7,672 bases of DNA. It comes from Actinomycetes bacterium (GTDB lineage Bacteria > Actinomycetota > Acidimicrobiia > Acidimicrobiales > Acidimicrobiaceae). Both the position numbers and the translations under genes were made by a program. Below the pieces are notes generated by a model. The model was not told the origin of the DNA, made no database searches, and saw nothing but the letters and a program-made list of their open reading frames with translations. Below are positions 1 to 6,160 of the stretch, piece by piece (the first letter of the stretch is position 1; each line of letters starts with the position of its first letter). The stretch spans positions 1-7,672 of the forward strand of contig JAJYFX010000074.1 in assembly GCA_021785315.1 (NCBI GenBank). Reading direction: 5' to 3'.

Positions 1-15
1 ATAGAAAATGATTTA

Positions 16-29
16 CCAGTCTCAACTGG
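16..29 (-). terminator. Weak stem-loop at the kinase stop codon, possible terminator
   Basis: A perfect 5-bp inverted repeat with a 4-nt loop (CCAGT-CTCA-ACTGG on the plus strand) spans the kinase stop codon. On the minus strand it is followed by an AT-rich tail containing a run of four T. The stem is short and the T run is not immediately adjacent, so it is only a weak candidate for an intrinsic terminator. The window ends 15 bp further on, so a better terminator could lie outside. Confidence 0.2.
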
Positions 30-1035
30 ACAAATCGAACCCGTCGATAAGGATTTTCAAATCAACGTCGGGCCTTGCTCCGAAGTGCGAGACCACCTCA
101 GCCGAACACAGCACCCCATATAGCCCGCACTTCTCAACTTCTTTTTGGTCATGCTTGAGAACCCCGTGCAAATAGCCCGCGGCGAACAGGTCGCCGGCGC
201 CTGTAGTGTCAATCACGGGATCCACCCTGCGGGCCGGAACGTAAACGCTGCTCGAGTCGTCAAAGGCAACGGCGCCCTTAGCACCCACGGTGACTGCCCC
301 AATCAGAGACTTATTCTGGAGGATTTCCACCGTCTTGGCAACATCGTCCAGGCCTGTAAGTATTTGGGACTCTTCCTTGTTGGCAAAAAGGATGGATACT
401 GGCCCATCGATCAAGTCCAAAAACTCATCGCGGTGCCTGGACACGCAAAACGGATCAGAGAGCGAAAGTGCGATCCGAACCTCGTTTTCGAGCGCAATCT
501 CAATCGCTTTGTGTATCTGCGTCTTCGTAGTCTCCAGGTCGTACAGGTAGCCTTCGATGTAAAGAACATTGGAATCAGCGATTACGGCCTGTGAATGCTC
601 GTCGAGCTGCAAGTGCGAGGCTGCGCCAAGCCAGGTGGCCATTGTGCGCTCGCCGTCGGGCGTAACCATAACCAGGCAGCGACCGGTCCCCAGATCGTGC
701 GCAGCGTCCGGACGAACCACCTTTACACCCCAGCTCACGAGATCGCGAACATATTGATCTCCAAAATCATCGAGGTCAGTCCGGGCGATCAATGCGACTC
801 TGTGACCCAGCGAAGCCATACCGACGAGAGTATTTGCTGCCGATCCGCCACCTCTGATCTCAACCTCACCCAGAAGTTTGGTAACGGATTTAGACATTTC
901 CGGCCCGACAAGTTGCATCGAGCCTTTTCTAATCCCAAGCTCCTCGACATAACCTTCCGGTACTCGGCAAAACATGTCCACAATCGCACTGCCAAGAGCC
1001 ACTACGTCAAACGAACGTACAGCACTGGTCTTCAT
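22..1035 (-). CDS. PfkB-family carbohydrate/nucleoside kinase, adenosine kinase-like
   Basis: A 337-residue cytosolic kinase of the ribokinase/PfkB superfamily, predicted to move the ATP gamma-phosphate to a hydroxymethyl group of a sugar or nucleoside. Seen in the sequence: the N-terminal substrate-binding glycine motif GGGSAANT (62-69), a VTPDGERTM segment (124-132), the family's NxxE-type motif FANKEES (217-223), and the C-terminal PfkB signature DTTGAGDLFAAG (276-287), whose Asp282 is the expected catalytic base next to the anion hole. The segment LSLSDPFCVSRHRDEFLDLI (190-209) and the ending SHFGARP (316-322) match the bacterial kinases usually annotated as adenosine kinase (COG0524) as I remember them. 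Length is normal and all motifs are present. ATG at 1035 has no clear Shine-Dalgarno sequence, but it places the first beta strand (FDVVALGSAIVD) at residue 9, as usual. The gene is divergent from the aminopeptidase. Family is firm. Substrate (adenosine, ribose or another sugar) is not decided by sequence. Confidence 0.93.
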   Translation of the reverse strand: MKTSAVRSFDVVALGSAIVDMFCRVPEGYVEELGIRKGSMQLVGPEMSKSVTKLLGEVEIRGGGSAANTLVGMASLGHRVALIARTDLDDFGDQYVRDLVSWGVKVVRPDAAHDLGTGRCLVMVTPDGERTMATWLGAASHLQLDEHSQAVIADSNVLYIEGYLYDLETTKTQIHKAIEIALENEVRIALSLSDPFCVSRHRDEFLDLIDGPVSILFANKEESQILTGLDDVAKTVEILQNKSLIGAVTVGAKGAVAFDDSSSVYVPARRVDPVIDTTGAGDLFAAGYLHGVLKHDQKEVEKCGLYGVLCSAEVVSHFGARPDVDLKILIDGFDLSS

Positions 1036-1154
1036 CGGAATGTACCCAATATTCGCAAACTCACTTCCCTGCCAATCCTGCTCGACTAGACCTATTTGGC
1101 AATCGGCACACCTTTGGCTTTCAATTTCCCTCTGGATCAGCTACCGTAACCTCT
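1036..1154. promoter_or_regulatory. Divergent intergenic region, presumed promoters in both directions
   Basis: This 119-bp gap is the only sizeable non-coding stretch in the window, and it separates two genes transcribed away from each other, so it must hold the promoter of each unless transcripts enter from elsewhere. On the plus strand, TACCGT at 1142-1147 fits the TANNNT form of a -10 box. It lies 7 nt before the GTG at 1155, the spacing expected if the aminopeptidase mRNA were leaderless. The best -35 match at 17-bp spacing (TTTCAA, 1119-1124) is poor. No convincing box was found for the kinase direction, and no operator palindrome stands out. Presence of promoters is inferred from gene layout. 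The individual box is tentative. Confidence 0.35.
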
Positions 1155-3731
1155 GTGGATACCTCAATGAACTATAGACTGCCAAGAAACATAGTACCTA
1201 GCAAATATTCCATCCGGCTGAGACCAGACTTCGAAGCCTTCAGCTTCGCGGGTCACGAGTCGATCGAGCTCACGATCAACGAACCTTCAGAGTCGATCCT
1301 TCTCAATGCTGCCGAGCTCCGTATAGGCGCCGCCACAGTCACCCAGGATGGTTCGACTTTCCAGGGCAAAGTGGAACTGGAACCCGAACTGGAAAGGGCC
1401 CGGATAACTTTCGAGGGAACGCTATTACCGGGCGCTGCCGTCCTTGAGATAGATTTTCAAGGAATTCTAAATGATCAGCTCTCAGGATTTTACAGAAGCA
1501 AGTTTCTCGACGAGCACGGCAAGACCTGCTACATCGCCACGACGCAATTCGAGGCCACCGATGCCAGGAAGGCGTTCCCCTGCTTTGACGAGCCTGATCT
1601 GAAAGCGGTATTCAGCATTCAGCTAGATGCCCCTAGCGGGTATCTGGCCATTTCCAACGCTCCGGAAATCTCAACCGTCGATTCGGGCGAAGGTTATACG
1701 AGGACTTCTTTTGAAGACACCATACCGATGTCCACCTATTTGGTTGCATTCATCGTTGGACCGCTTGAGGCGTCCGAACCCCACATGAGCGCAGACACTC
1801 CAATCCGGATCATATCCAAGCCGGGCCAGGGTCATCTGCGCCAATTCGCATTGGAGGCGGCAGCCCATGCGCTTGAGTTCTTCACCGATTGGTTTTCCAT
1901 ACCCTATCCCGGCAAGAAGCTCGATCTGATCGCAATACCCGACTTTGCTTTCGGGGCTATGGAAAACCTGGGTGCTGTCACTTTTAGGGAAACCCTGCTG
2001 CTCGTTGACCCGGATAAATCGTCGAGGCCCGAGCTTGAAAGAATCGTAGACGTCATAAGCCACGAGATAGCACACATGTGGTTCGGCGACCTCGTGACGA
2101 TGAAGTGGTGGAATGGAATTTGGCTCAACGAAGCCTTCGCGACCTTCATGGAGCTTCTTGCGACAGACAACTTCAGGCCGAGCTGGAACAGATGGGTTTC
2201 CTTCGGCCTGTCAAAGGGTGCGGCTTTCGCAACTGACGGTCTCCACAACACAAGACCGATTGAGTTCAAAGTGGTCAAGCCATCCGACGCAGAAGGGATG
2301 TTCGACGTCCTAACCTACGAGAAGGGAGCCAGCGTGCTGCGCATGATAGAGCGCTACCTTGGCCCCGACACCTTCCGATCGGGCATCACCAGCTATCTCA
2401 ATTCGCACAGGTTCGCGAACGCAGAAACCACGGACCTCTGGCAGTCACTCGATGCCGCAAGCAGCGAGCCGATCGCCGAGACCATGACGGACTGGGTTTT
2501 CCAGGGTGGGTACCCGCTAATCCGGGTCGCCTCAGACGGTTCTCAGATCACCGTTTCTCAGGAGCCATTCTCCTATCTGTCGGACCTCTCAAAGGCCGGT
2601 ATCGAGCAGTCGCAGATTGGTTCCTCCTGGAAGGTGCCACTTAGCATTCAGATCGGGCAACAGCATCACAAGCTGCTTCTTGATGCGGAACCGGTTTCGC
2701 TGCCTTTGGCAAGCAATGACGCGCTGGTGATTGCCAACGCCGGAGGTTGGGGATTCTTTCGCGTCAGCTATGACAAGGCTCTCCTCGAAAAGCTGCTTGT
2801 CCGCTTCTCGCTTCTCACCGATCTCGAGAAGTTCAACCTGGCCAACGATCTGTGGGCTCAGGCCGTTTCGCTCAGGATTGATATCCACTCCTTCTTTGAC
2901 CTGATCGAAGCTGTGAGAGGCGAAGAGGATCCCAATCTTTGGGAGGTCATCATTTCCGCCTTCAACCTTCTGGATCACATGACGCCCTCGGCCAAGCGCG
3001 ACGGCGTCGCCAGTCGCTGCAAAGAGGCATTGATGCCAATCCTGGAAAGAGTGGGATTTGAAGCTCAAGATGGCGAGAAGGAAGGAACTTCGAGACTCCG
3101 GGCTGCCGTCATCGAGGCTCTGGGAACCGTGGGTGGCGATTCCGAGACGATTTCTGAGTGCAAGGATCTTTTCGTAAAGGAAATGTCGACAGAGTCCGAC
3201 ATCGATCCCGATATCGTGGCTTCAGTTTTGGGAGTCGTTGCAGCAAACGGCGATGAGGCGGACTTTGCATTCATGCTTGACAGATATCGGCATCCCTCCA
3301 CCCCCCAGGAGGAAAATAGGTATCTCATGGCACTAACCAAATTCCAGCAACCTGAACTAATTAAAAAAGTCCTGTCAATGACTTTGGACGAGATCCGGAG
3401 CCAGAACGGCCCCTTCGTTATCGCCAGCCTGCTTTCGGGCCGGGAGTCCGGGCCTTTGGCATGGAAGTTCCTCAGTCAACAATGGGATGCCCTTTTGGAG
3501 AGATTTCCGGACAACACCATCGCGAGGATGCTCTCTGGAATTGCCGCGCTAGTTTCTGACGACTCTTACTACCTGGAAAGGGAAATTCGCGCTTTCTTTG
3601 AAACCCACCAGGTACCGAGCGGAGATAAGAGCCTGCAGCAGACCCTGGAAAGATATGCCGTATACCTGACGCTTCGGAAAAACCTGCTTGATACCGATCT
3701 ATGGTCTTCTGCACCGCCTGAAACAACTTGA
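1155..3731 (+). CDS. M1-family zinc aminopeptidase, puromycin-sensitive aminopeptidase-like
   Basis: An 858-residue metallopeptidase that removes N-terminal amino acids from peptides, probably in cytosolic peptide turnover, since no signal peptide is visible. Seen: an N-terminal beta domain with the family block TQFEATDARKAFPCFDEP (130-147), where Gln131 should help bind the free N-terminus; the GAMEN exopeptidase motif (267-271); the zinc site HEIAH (303-307) with the third ligand Glu326 exactly 18 residues later; and the expected transition-state tyrosine in TYEKGAS (Tyr388). The C-terminal half starts near residue 530 (GGWGFFRVSYD) and matches the helical ERAP1_C-like domain of the PSA/ERAP group rather than the E. 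coli PepN arrangement. All catalytic residues are intact. GTG at 1155 is the longest start. ATG at 1167 (854 residues) begins just before the conserved YRLPRNIVPSKY block and has a weak GGA at 7 nt, so it is an equally good start. The stop codon overlaps the next gene's start. Confidence 0.95.
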   Translation: MDTSMNYRLPRNIVPSKYSIRLRPDFEAFSFAGHESIELTINEPSESILLNAAELRIGAATVTQDGSTFQGKVELEPELERARITFEGTLLPGAAVLEIDFQGILNDQLSGFYRSKFLDEHGKTCYIATTQFEATDARKAFPCFDEPDLKAVFSIQLDAPSGYLAISNAPEISTVDSGEGYTRTSFEDTIPMSTYLVAFIVGPLEASEPHMSADTPIRIISKPGQGHLRQFALEAAAHALEFFTDWFSIPYPGKKLDLIAIPDFAFGAMENLGAVTFRETLLLVDPDKSSRPELERIVDVISHEIAHMWFGDLVTMKWWNGIWLNEAFATFMELLATDNFRPSWNRWVSFGLSKGAAFATDGLHNTRPIEFKVVKPSDAEGMFDVLTYEKGASVLRMIERYLGPDTFRSGITSYLNSHRFANAETTDLWQSLDAASSEPIAETMTDWVFQGGYPLIRVASDGSQITVSQEPFSYLSDLSKAGIEQSQIGSSWKVPLSIQIGQQHHKLLLDAEPVSLPLASNDALVIANAGGWGFFRVSYDKALLEKLLVRFSLLTDLEKFNLANDLWAQAVSLRIDIHSFFDLIEAVRGEEDPNLWEVIISAFNLLDHMTPSAKRDGVASRCKEALMPILERVGFEAQDGEKEGTSRLRAAVIEALGTVGGDSETISECKDLFVKEMSTESDIDPDIVASVLGVVAANGDEADFAFMLDRYRHPSTPQEENRYLMALTKFQQPELIKKVLSMTLDEIRSQNGPFVIASLLSGRESGPLAWKFLSQQWDALLERFPDNTIARMLSGIAALVSDDSYYLEREIRAFFETHQVPSGDKSLQQTLERYAVYLTLRKNLLDTDLWSSAPPETT

Positions 3732-4435
3732 TCGCACCTATACGACAGATGGGAGTCAAGCGAGCAGCTAATTGGATGGATCAGATCGAATACCCAAAGC
3801 TAGGTTCGGAGTTGCTGGCAAAGAAGGAACTGATACGGGCGACAAAGGGTTTCATGCCGCCCGATGAAGGAGTGTCCCTGGCGACGGCTCTTTACGGCTG
3901 CAACGCATCCACTGAATTGCCAGCAATTGAAATTGGATCGTATGCAGGACTTTCGACTATCTACCTGGGAGTTGCCGCCCAACTTCAGGGGCGAGTGCTC
4001 TTATCGGTCGACCATCATCACGGTTCCGAAGAGAACCAGGAGGGATGGGATTACCACGACCCTGCGCTAAAGGATCCAGTCTCGGGGAAGATCGACACCC
4101 TGTATCTGTTCCGAAGAACTATAGAACTCGCCGCACTGAGCGACACCGTAATAATCGTCGTGGCAAATTCGCAAAAATACGCTTCGACATTTAATGGAGA
4201 GATCGGCTTCTTGTTTATAGACGGGGGCCATGGACATGAGCAGGCACAGAGCGACTACGAGAGCTGGGTGTCAAAAATTACCGTTGGTGGCCTGTTGGCG
4301 ATACATGACGTCTTTCCCGATCCATCCCTAGGGGGCCAGGAACCATACCACTTGTATCAACGATCGCTCAGCGAAGGCTTCCGCGAAATAACTACCCAGG
4401 GAAGCCTGCGCATCATGAGAAAAGGCTCAAGATAG
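3728..4435 (+). CDS. Class I SAM-dependent methyltransferase (Methyltransf_24 type)
   Basis: A 235-residue Rossmann-fold methyltransferase. Seen: motif I as AIEIGSYAGLSTIYL (66-80), an acidic/histidine-rich loop SVDHHHGSEENQEGW (93-107) after strand 2, FIDGGHGHEQAQSDYESW (163-180), and GGLLAIHDVFPDP (187-199). The IDGGH then HD pair is the pattern of the Methyltransf_24 group, which includes sugar O-methyltransferases that use a divalent metal. Here Asp165 and Asp194 could be ligands, which is inference. The TTG start at 3728 forms a TTGA overlap with the aminopeptidase stop and suggests translational coupling, but no Shine-Dalgarno sequence is visible. ATG at 3749 or 3776 are shorter alternatives, also without good sites. 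The 3' end overlaps the opposite-strand toroid gene by 23 bp. The substrate is unknown. Nearby glycosyltransferase and methyltransferase genes make a glycan plausible, though its operon partner is a peptidase. Confidence 0.87.
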   Translation: MIAPIRQMGVKRAANWMDQIEYPKLGSELLAKKELIRATKGFMPPDEGVSLATALYGCNASTELPAIEIGSYAGLSTIYLGVAAQLQGRVLLSVDHHHGSEENQEGWDYHDPALKDPVSGKIDTLYLFRRTIELAALSDTVIIVVANSQKYASTFNGEIGFLFIDGGHGHEQAQSDYESWVSKITVGGLLAIHDVFPDPSLGGQEPYHLYQRSLSEGFREITTQGSLRIMRKGSR

Positions 4436-5432
4436 AACCGCCTATGCTGCGTCCGACCTTTGCTGAAAGAAGATAGCTGGATATGATGACAGCGGCGGCA
4501 GAGTACGAAGACTGCTCGTTGTGTGGAAACGTGACGCCATGGGGACCAACCACTCCAGTCAGATACCCGCCGCCCGGTCTGCGAAACCTATGCAATGCCA
4601 GATACACATCCTGCGCGAGTGCCTCTTCACCAGACATGTGAAGCGCCATTGCAGTTTCTGCAGTTTCGGCTGCGGTGAACCAGTCGTTTCCCGATATGCA
4701 ACGAATTCCCCAGTCCGGCACATAAAAGCGGTCGAGAAATCCTTCCGTCAAGCTGCTCGCCCCGTCAACCCCGCCTAGAAGCGGATAGTAGTGGTCCATG
4801 GCCCAGCGTGAAGTGTCAGAGTAAGGCCCTGCACCCTGCAACAAGGACTCATTGAGTCTTTGGCTTGCGGCTCGGTAGCGGGCCGGGTCACCTATTCCGA
4901 AGCGCTCGCACAGATCCCCAGCTACGGTAAGGGAATCGCAAATTGACGACGAAGCGGCGACCAGCGAAGTCGGATATCCCTCTCCTTTTGGATCGATCGC
5001 CCAAGGCATTGACCCGTCGTCCCTCTGATGCGAAATGACATAGTCCAGACCGCGAAGAGCCATTTCGACGTACGGACCAAGCAACTCCCGAGTCCCCCCG
5101 AGACGGTCGAGTATCGAGATCAGAAGGACTGGAAAACTGCAGGTGTTAGAGTCCCTTCTTGGCTCAGCGACACCATTTGAAAGATAGAAGTGACACCATG
5201 ACCCGTCTCGGTTTTGCATCCGCAGCAGCCATCTGGCCCCGGCTAGAGCATTAGCAAGCCTGCCCCCGAGCGCAAGCGCGATAACGGCCTCGCTATGATT
5301 CCACGGATCCGCCCTCCCCCCTTTGAACCAGGGGATCATCCCGGAGGACAATTGGAGCGAAACCAGAAAATCCAGCGAAGATTCGAGTTGCTCATTGCTT
5401 AGCAATGATTTGCGAGTGTTACTTGAGTACAC
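4413..5432 (-). CDS. Alpha/alpha-toroid protein, terpenoid cyclase/prenyltransferase-like, function unknown
   Basis: A 339-residue protein that looks like an alpha/alpha barrel of the squalene-cyclase/prenyltransferase clan. Residue numbers here count from GTG 5432. Seen: repeated QxxxG(S)xxW-like elements at about 27-36 (LQLSSGMIPWF), 73-80 (QNRDGSWC) and 136-145 (QRDDGSMPWA), each before or after a hydrophobic helix, plus the blocks DPWNHSEA (42-49), WAMDHYYPLLGG (210-221) and SGNDWFTAAETA (247-258). There is no DxDD protonation motif of squalene-hopene cyclases, no DDxxD motif, and no zinc triad of protein prenyltransferases. Cyclase or prenyltransferase activity is therefore not shown, and a glycan-active barrel is possible. 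GTG at 5432 was chosen because AGGAAGG lies 5-6 nt upstream. ATG at 5450 (6 residues longer) has no such site. It overlaps the preceding methyltransferase by 14 bp and is last in the operon. No signal peptide or membrane segment is evident. Confidence 0.82.
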   Translation of the reverse strand: MYSSNTRKSLLSNEQLESSLDFLVSLQLSSGMIPWFKGGRADPWNHSEAVIALALGGRLANALAGARWLLRMQNRDGSWCHFYLSNGVAEPRRDSNTCSFPVLLISILDRLGGTRELLGPYVEMALRGLDYVISHQRDDGSMPWAIDPKGEGYPTSLVAASSSICDSLTVAGDLCERFGIGDPARYRAASQRLNESLLQGAGPYSDTSRWAMDHYYPLLGGVDGASSLTEGFLDRFYVPDWGIRCISGNDWFTAAETAETAMALHMSGEEALAQDVYLALHRFRRPGGGYLTGVVGPHGVTFPHNEQSSYSAAAVIISSYLLSAKVGRSIGGSILSLFS

Positions 5433-6138
5433 TTGAGCCCTTCCTGGCATAGAGCACGAAACTTTTGCCTCCGATCGGATTGAGGAAACGCTCGAGCATC
5501 GCGGTATATCGCGGCTTCTTTGTTATGTCCCAGACAAGAAAACGGTGGTACATGCGGTAGAGGCGGGAATCGGTATTGGCGACCCCCACAAGGCAGCGGA
5601 TCAACCAATATGGGGTGTGAAAAGCGTGCGCGTGATGGCTCGAGTAGATGCCAAGCCCCGCCTTGCGTACCAGTCTTATGATCTGAGATCTGCGGTAGAT
5701 GCGCAGGTGCCCGCCTGGAGCGTTGTGATATTCGGCCGATAAAAGCCAGTAGACCGCCTCAGGAAAAAATCTCGGCACTGTGACGCATACAACTCCTTCG
5801 GGCTTGACTACCCTGACAATCTCCGCCATAGCGGAAGCGTCATCGGAAATGTGCTCGAAAACCTCAGAAGCGATTACGACATCGAAAGTACCGCCGGCAA
5901 ATGGAAGCTGCAACCCTGAGGCCTGGACGGCAAATCCTTTGCCGTTCTCCGGGTCTTCAGCAAGCAGCGCATCGAAAAAAGGAGGAGCATTTACGATCTC
6001 GTCAAAGGCAAGATCTACCGCTACCACAGATGCGTGCTGAGTCGCAGCCCAAAATGCGTGTCGCCCTCCACCAGCGCCAAAATCGAGCACAAGCTTTCCT
6101 GCCAGTTCACCCAGCGCCGACGCTCTAACCGAAAGCAT
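5419..6138 (-). CDS. Class I SAM-dependent methyltransferase (Methyltransf_11 type)
   Basis: A 239-residue soluble methyltransferase using S-adenosylmethionine. Seen: motif I VLDFGAGGGRHAF (17-29), acidic end of strand 2 in VAVDL (Asp42, ribose binding), LPFAGGTFDVVIASEVFEHI (78-97) matching the usual post-motif segment with FEH, and motif IV-like VVKPEGVVCVTVPRFFPE (110-127). A GGHLRIYRR segment (142-150) follows, typical of Methyltransf_11 enzymes acting on small molecules, lipids or sugars. The C-terminal part (170-239) is rich in aromatic and basic residues and may bind the acceptor. ATG 6138 is preceded by GGAAGAG at 7 nt and by an in-frame stop, so no longer start exists. It lies 22 bp after the glycosyltransferase stop and overlaps the toroid gene start. 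The acceptor is unknown. Context suggests a product of the neighbouring GT4. Confidence 0.9.
   Translation of the reverse strand: MLSVRASALGELAGKLVLDFGAGGGRHAFWAATQHASVVAVDLAFDEIVNAPPFFDALLAEDPENGKGFAVQASGLQLPFAGGTFDVVIASEVFEHISDDASAMAEIVRVVKPEGVVCVTVPRFFPEAVYWLLSAEYHNAPGGHLRIYRRSQIIRLVRKAGLGIYSSHHAHAFHTPYWLIRCLVGVANTDSRLYRMYHRFLVWDITKKPRYTAMLERFLNPIGGKSFVLYARKGSSVLK
5438..5445 (-). promoter_or_regulatory. Ribosome binding site deciding the toroid-protein start
   Basis: Read on the minus strand, AGGAAGGG sits 5 nt before GTG 5432, inside the last codons of the upstream methyltransferase. The alternative ATG at 5450 would place this purine run inside its own coding region and has only a pyrimidine-containing stretch upstream. 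This favours the GTG start and fits translational coupling of the two genes. Confidence 0.65.
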
Positions 6139-6145
6139 TGATTAG

Positions 6146-6152
6146 CTCTTCC
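6146..6152 (-). promoter_or_regulatory. Ribosome binding site of the operon methyltransferase
   Basis: GGAAGAG on the minus strand lies 7 nt before ATG 6138, within the 22-bp gap after the glycosyltransferase stop. An in-frame TAA just upstream of the ATG rules out an earlier start. Confidence 0.55.
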
Positions 6153-6160
6153 ATCTTGGG

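Noticed and set aside
595..1089. Open frame of 164 codons on the plus strand opposite the kinase gene
   Set aside because: It lies almost wholly antisense to a kinase with every family motif intact, has no recognisable domain, and its composition is that of a reverse-strand shadow.
1232..1248. Perfect 6-bp hairpin (CGAAGC-CTTCA-GCTTCG) early in the aminopeptidase gene
   Set aside because: It lies inside conserved coding sequence about 80 nt after the start, has no T tail and no sign of an attenuator. A repeat of this size is expected by chance.
2589..3068. Open frame of 159 codons on the minus strand within the aminopeptidase gene
   Set aside because: Antisense to a well-supported M1 aminopeptidase. 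The translation has no domain-like pattern. Other antisense frames in the same gene (1671-2075, 1904-2278, 3065-3340) were rejected for the same reason.
4384..4430. Inverted AGCCT/AGGCT pair near the convergent gene ends, as a possible bidirectional terminator
   Set aside because: The stem has only 5 bp with a loop of about 15 nt, and no T run follows on either strand.
5415..5436. Short direct repeat CTCAAGT-GTA-CTCAAGT (minus strand) at the methyltransferase/toroid junction
   Set aside because: Two 7-bp copies within overlapping coding sequence are too short to be called an operator or repeat element. They are explained by codons of the two overlapping genes.
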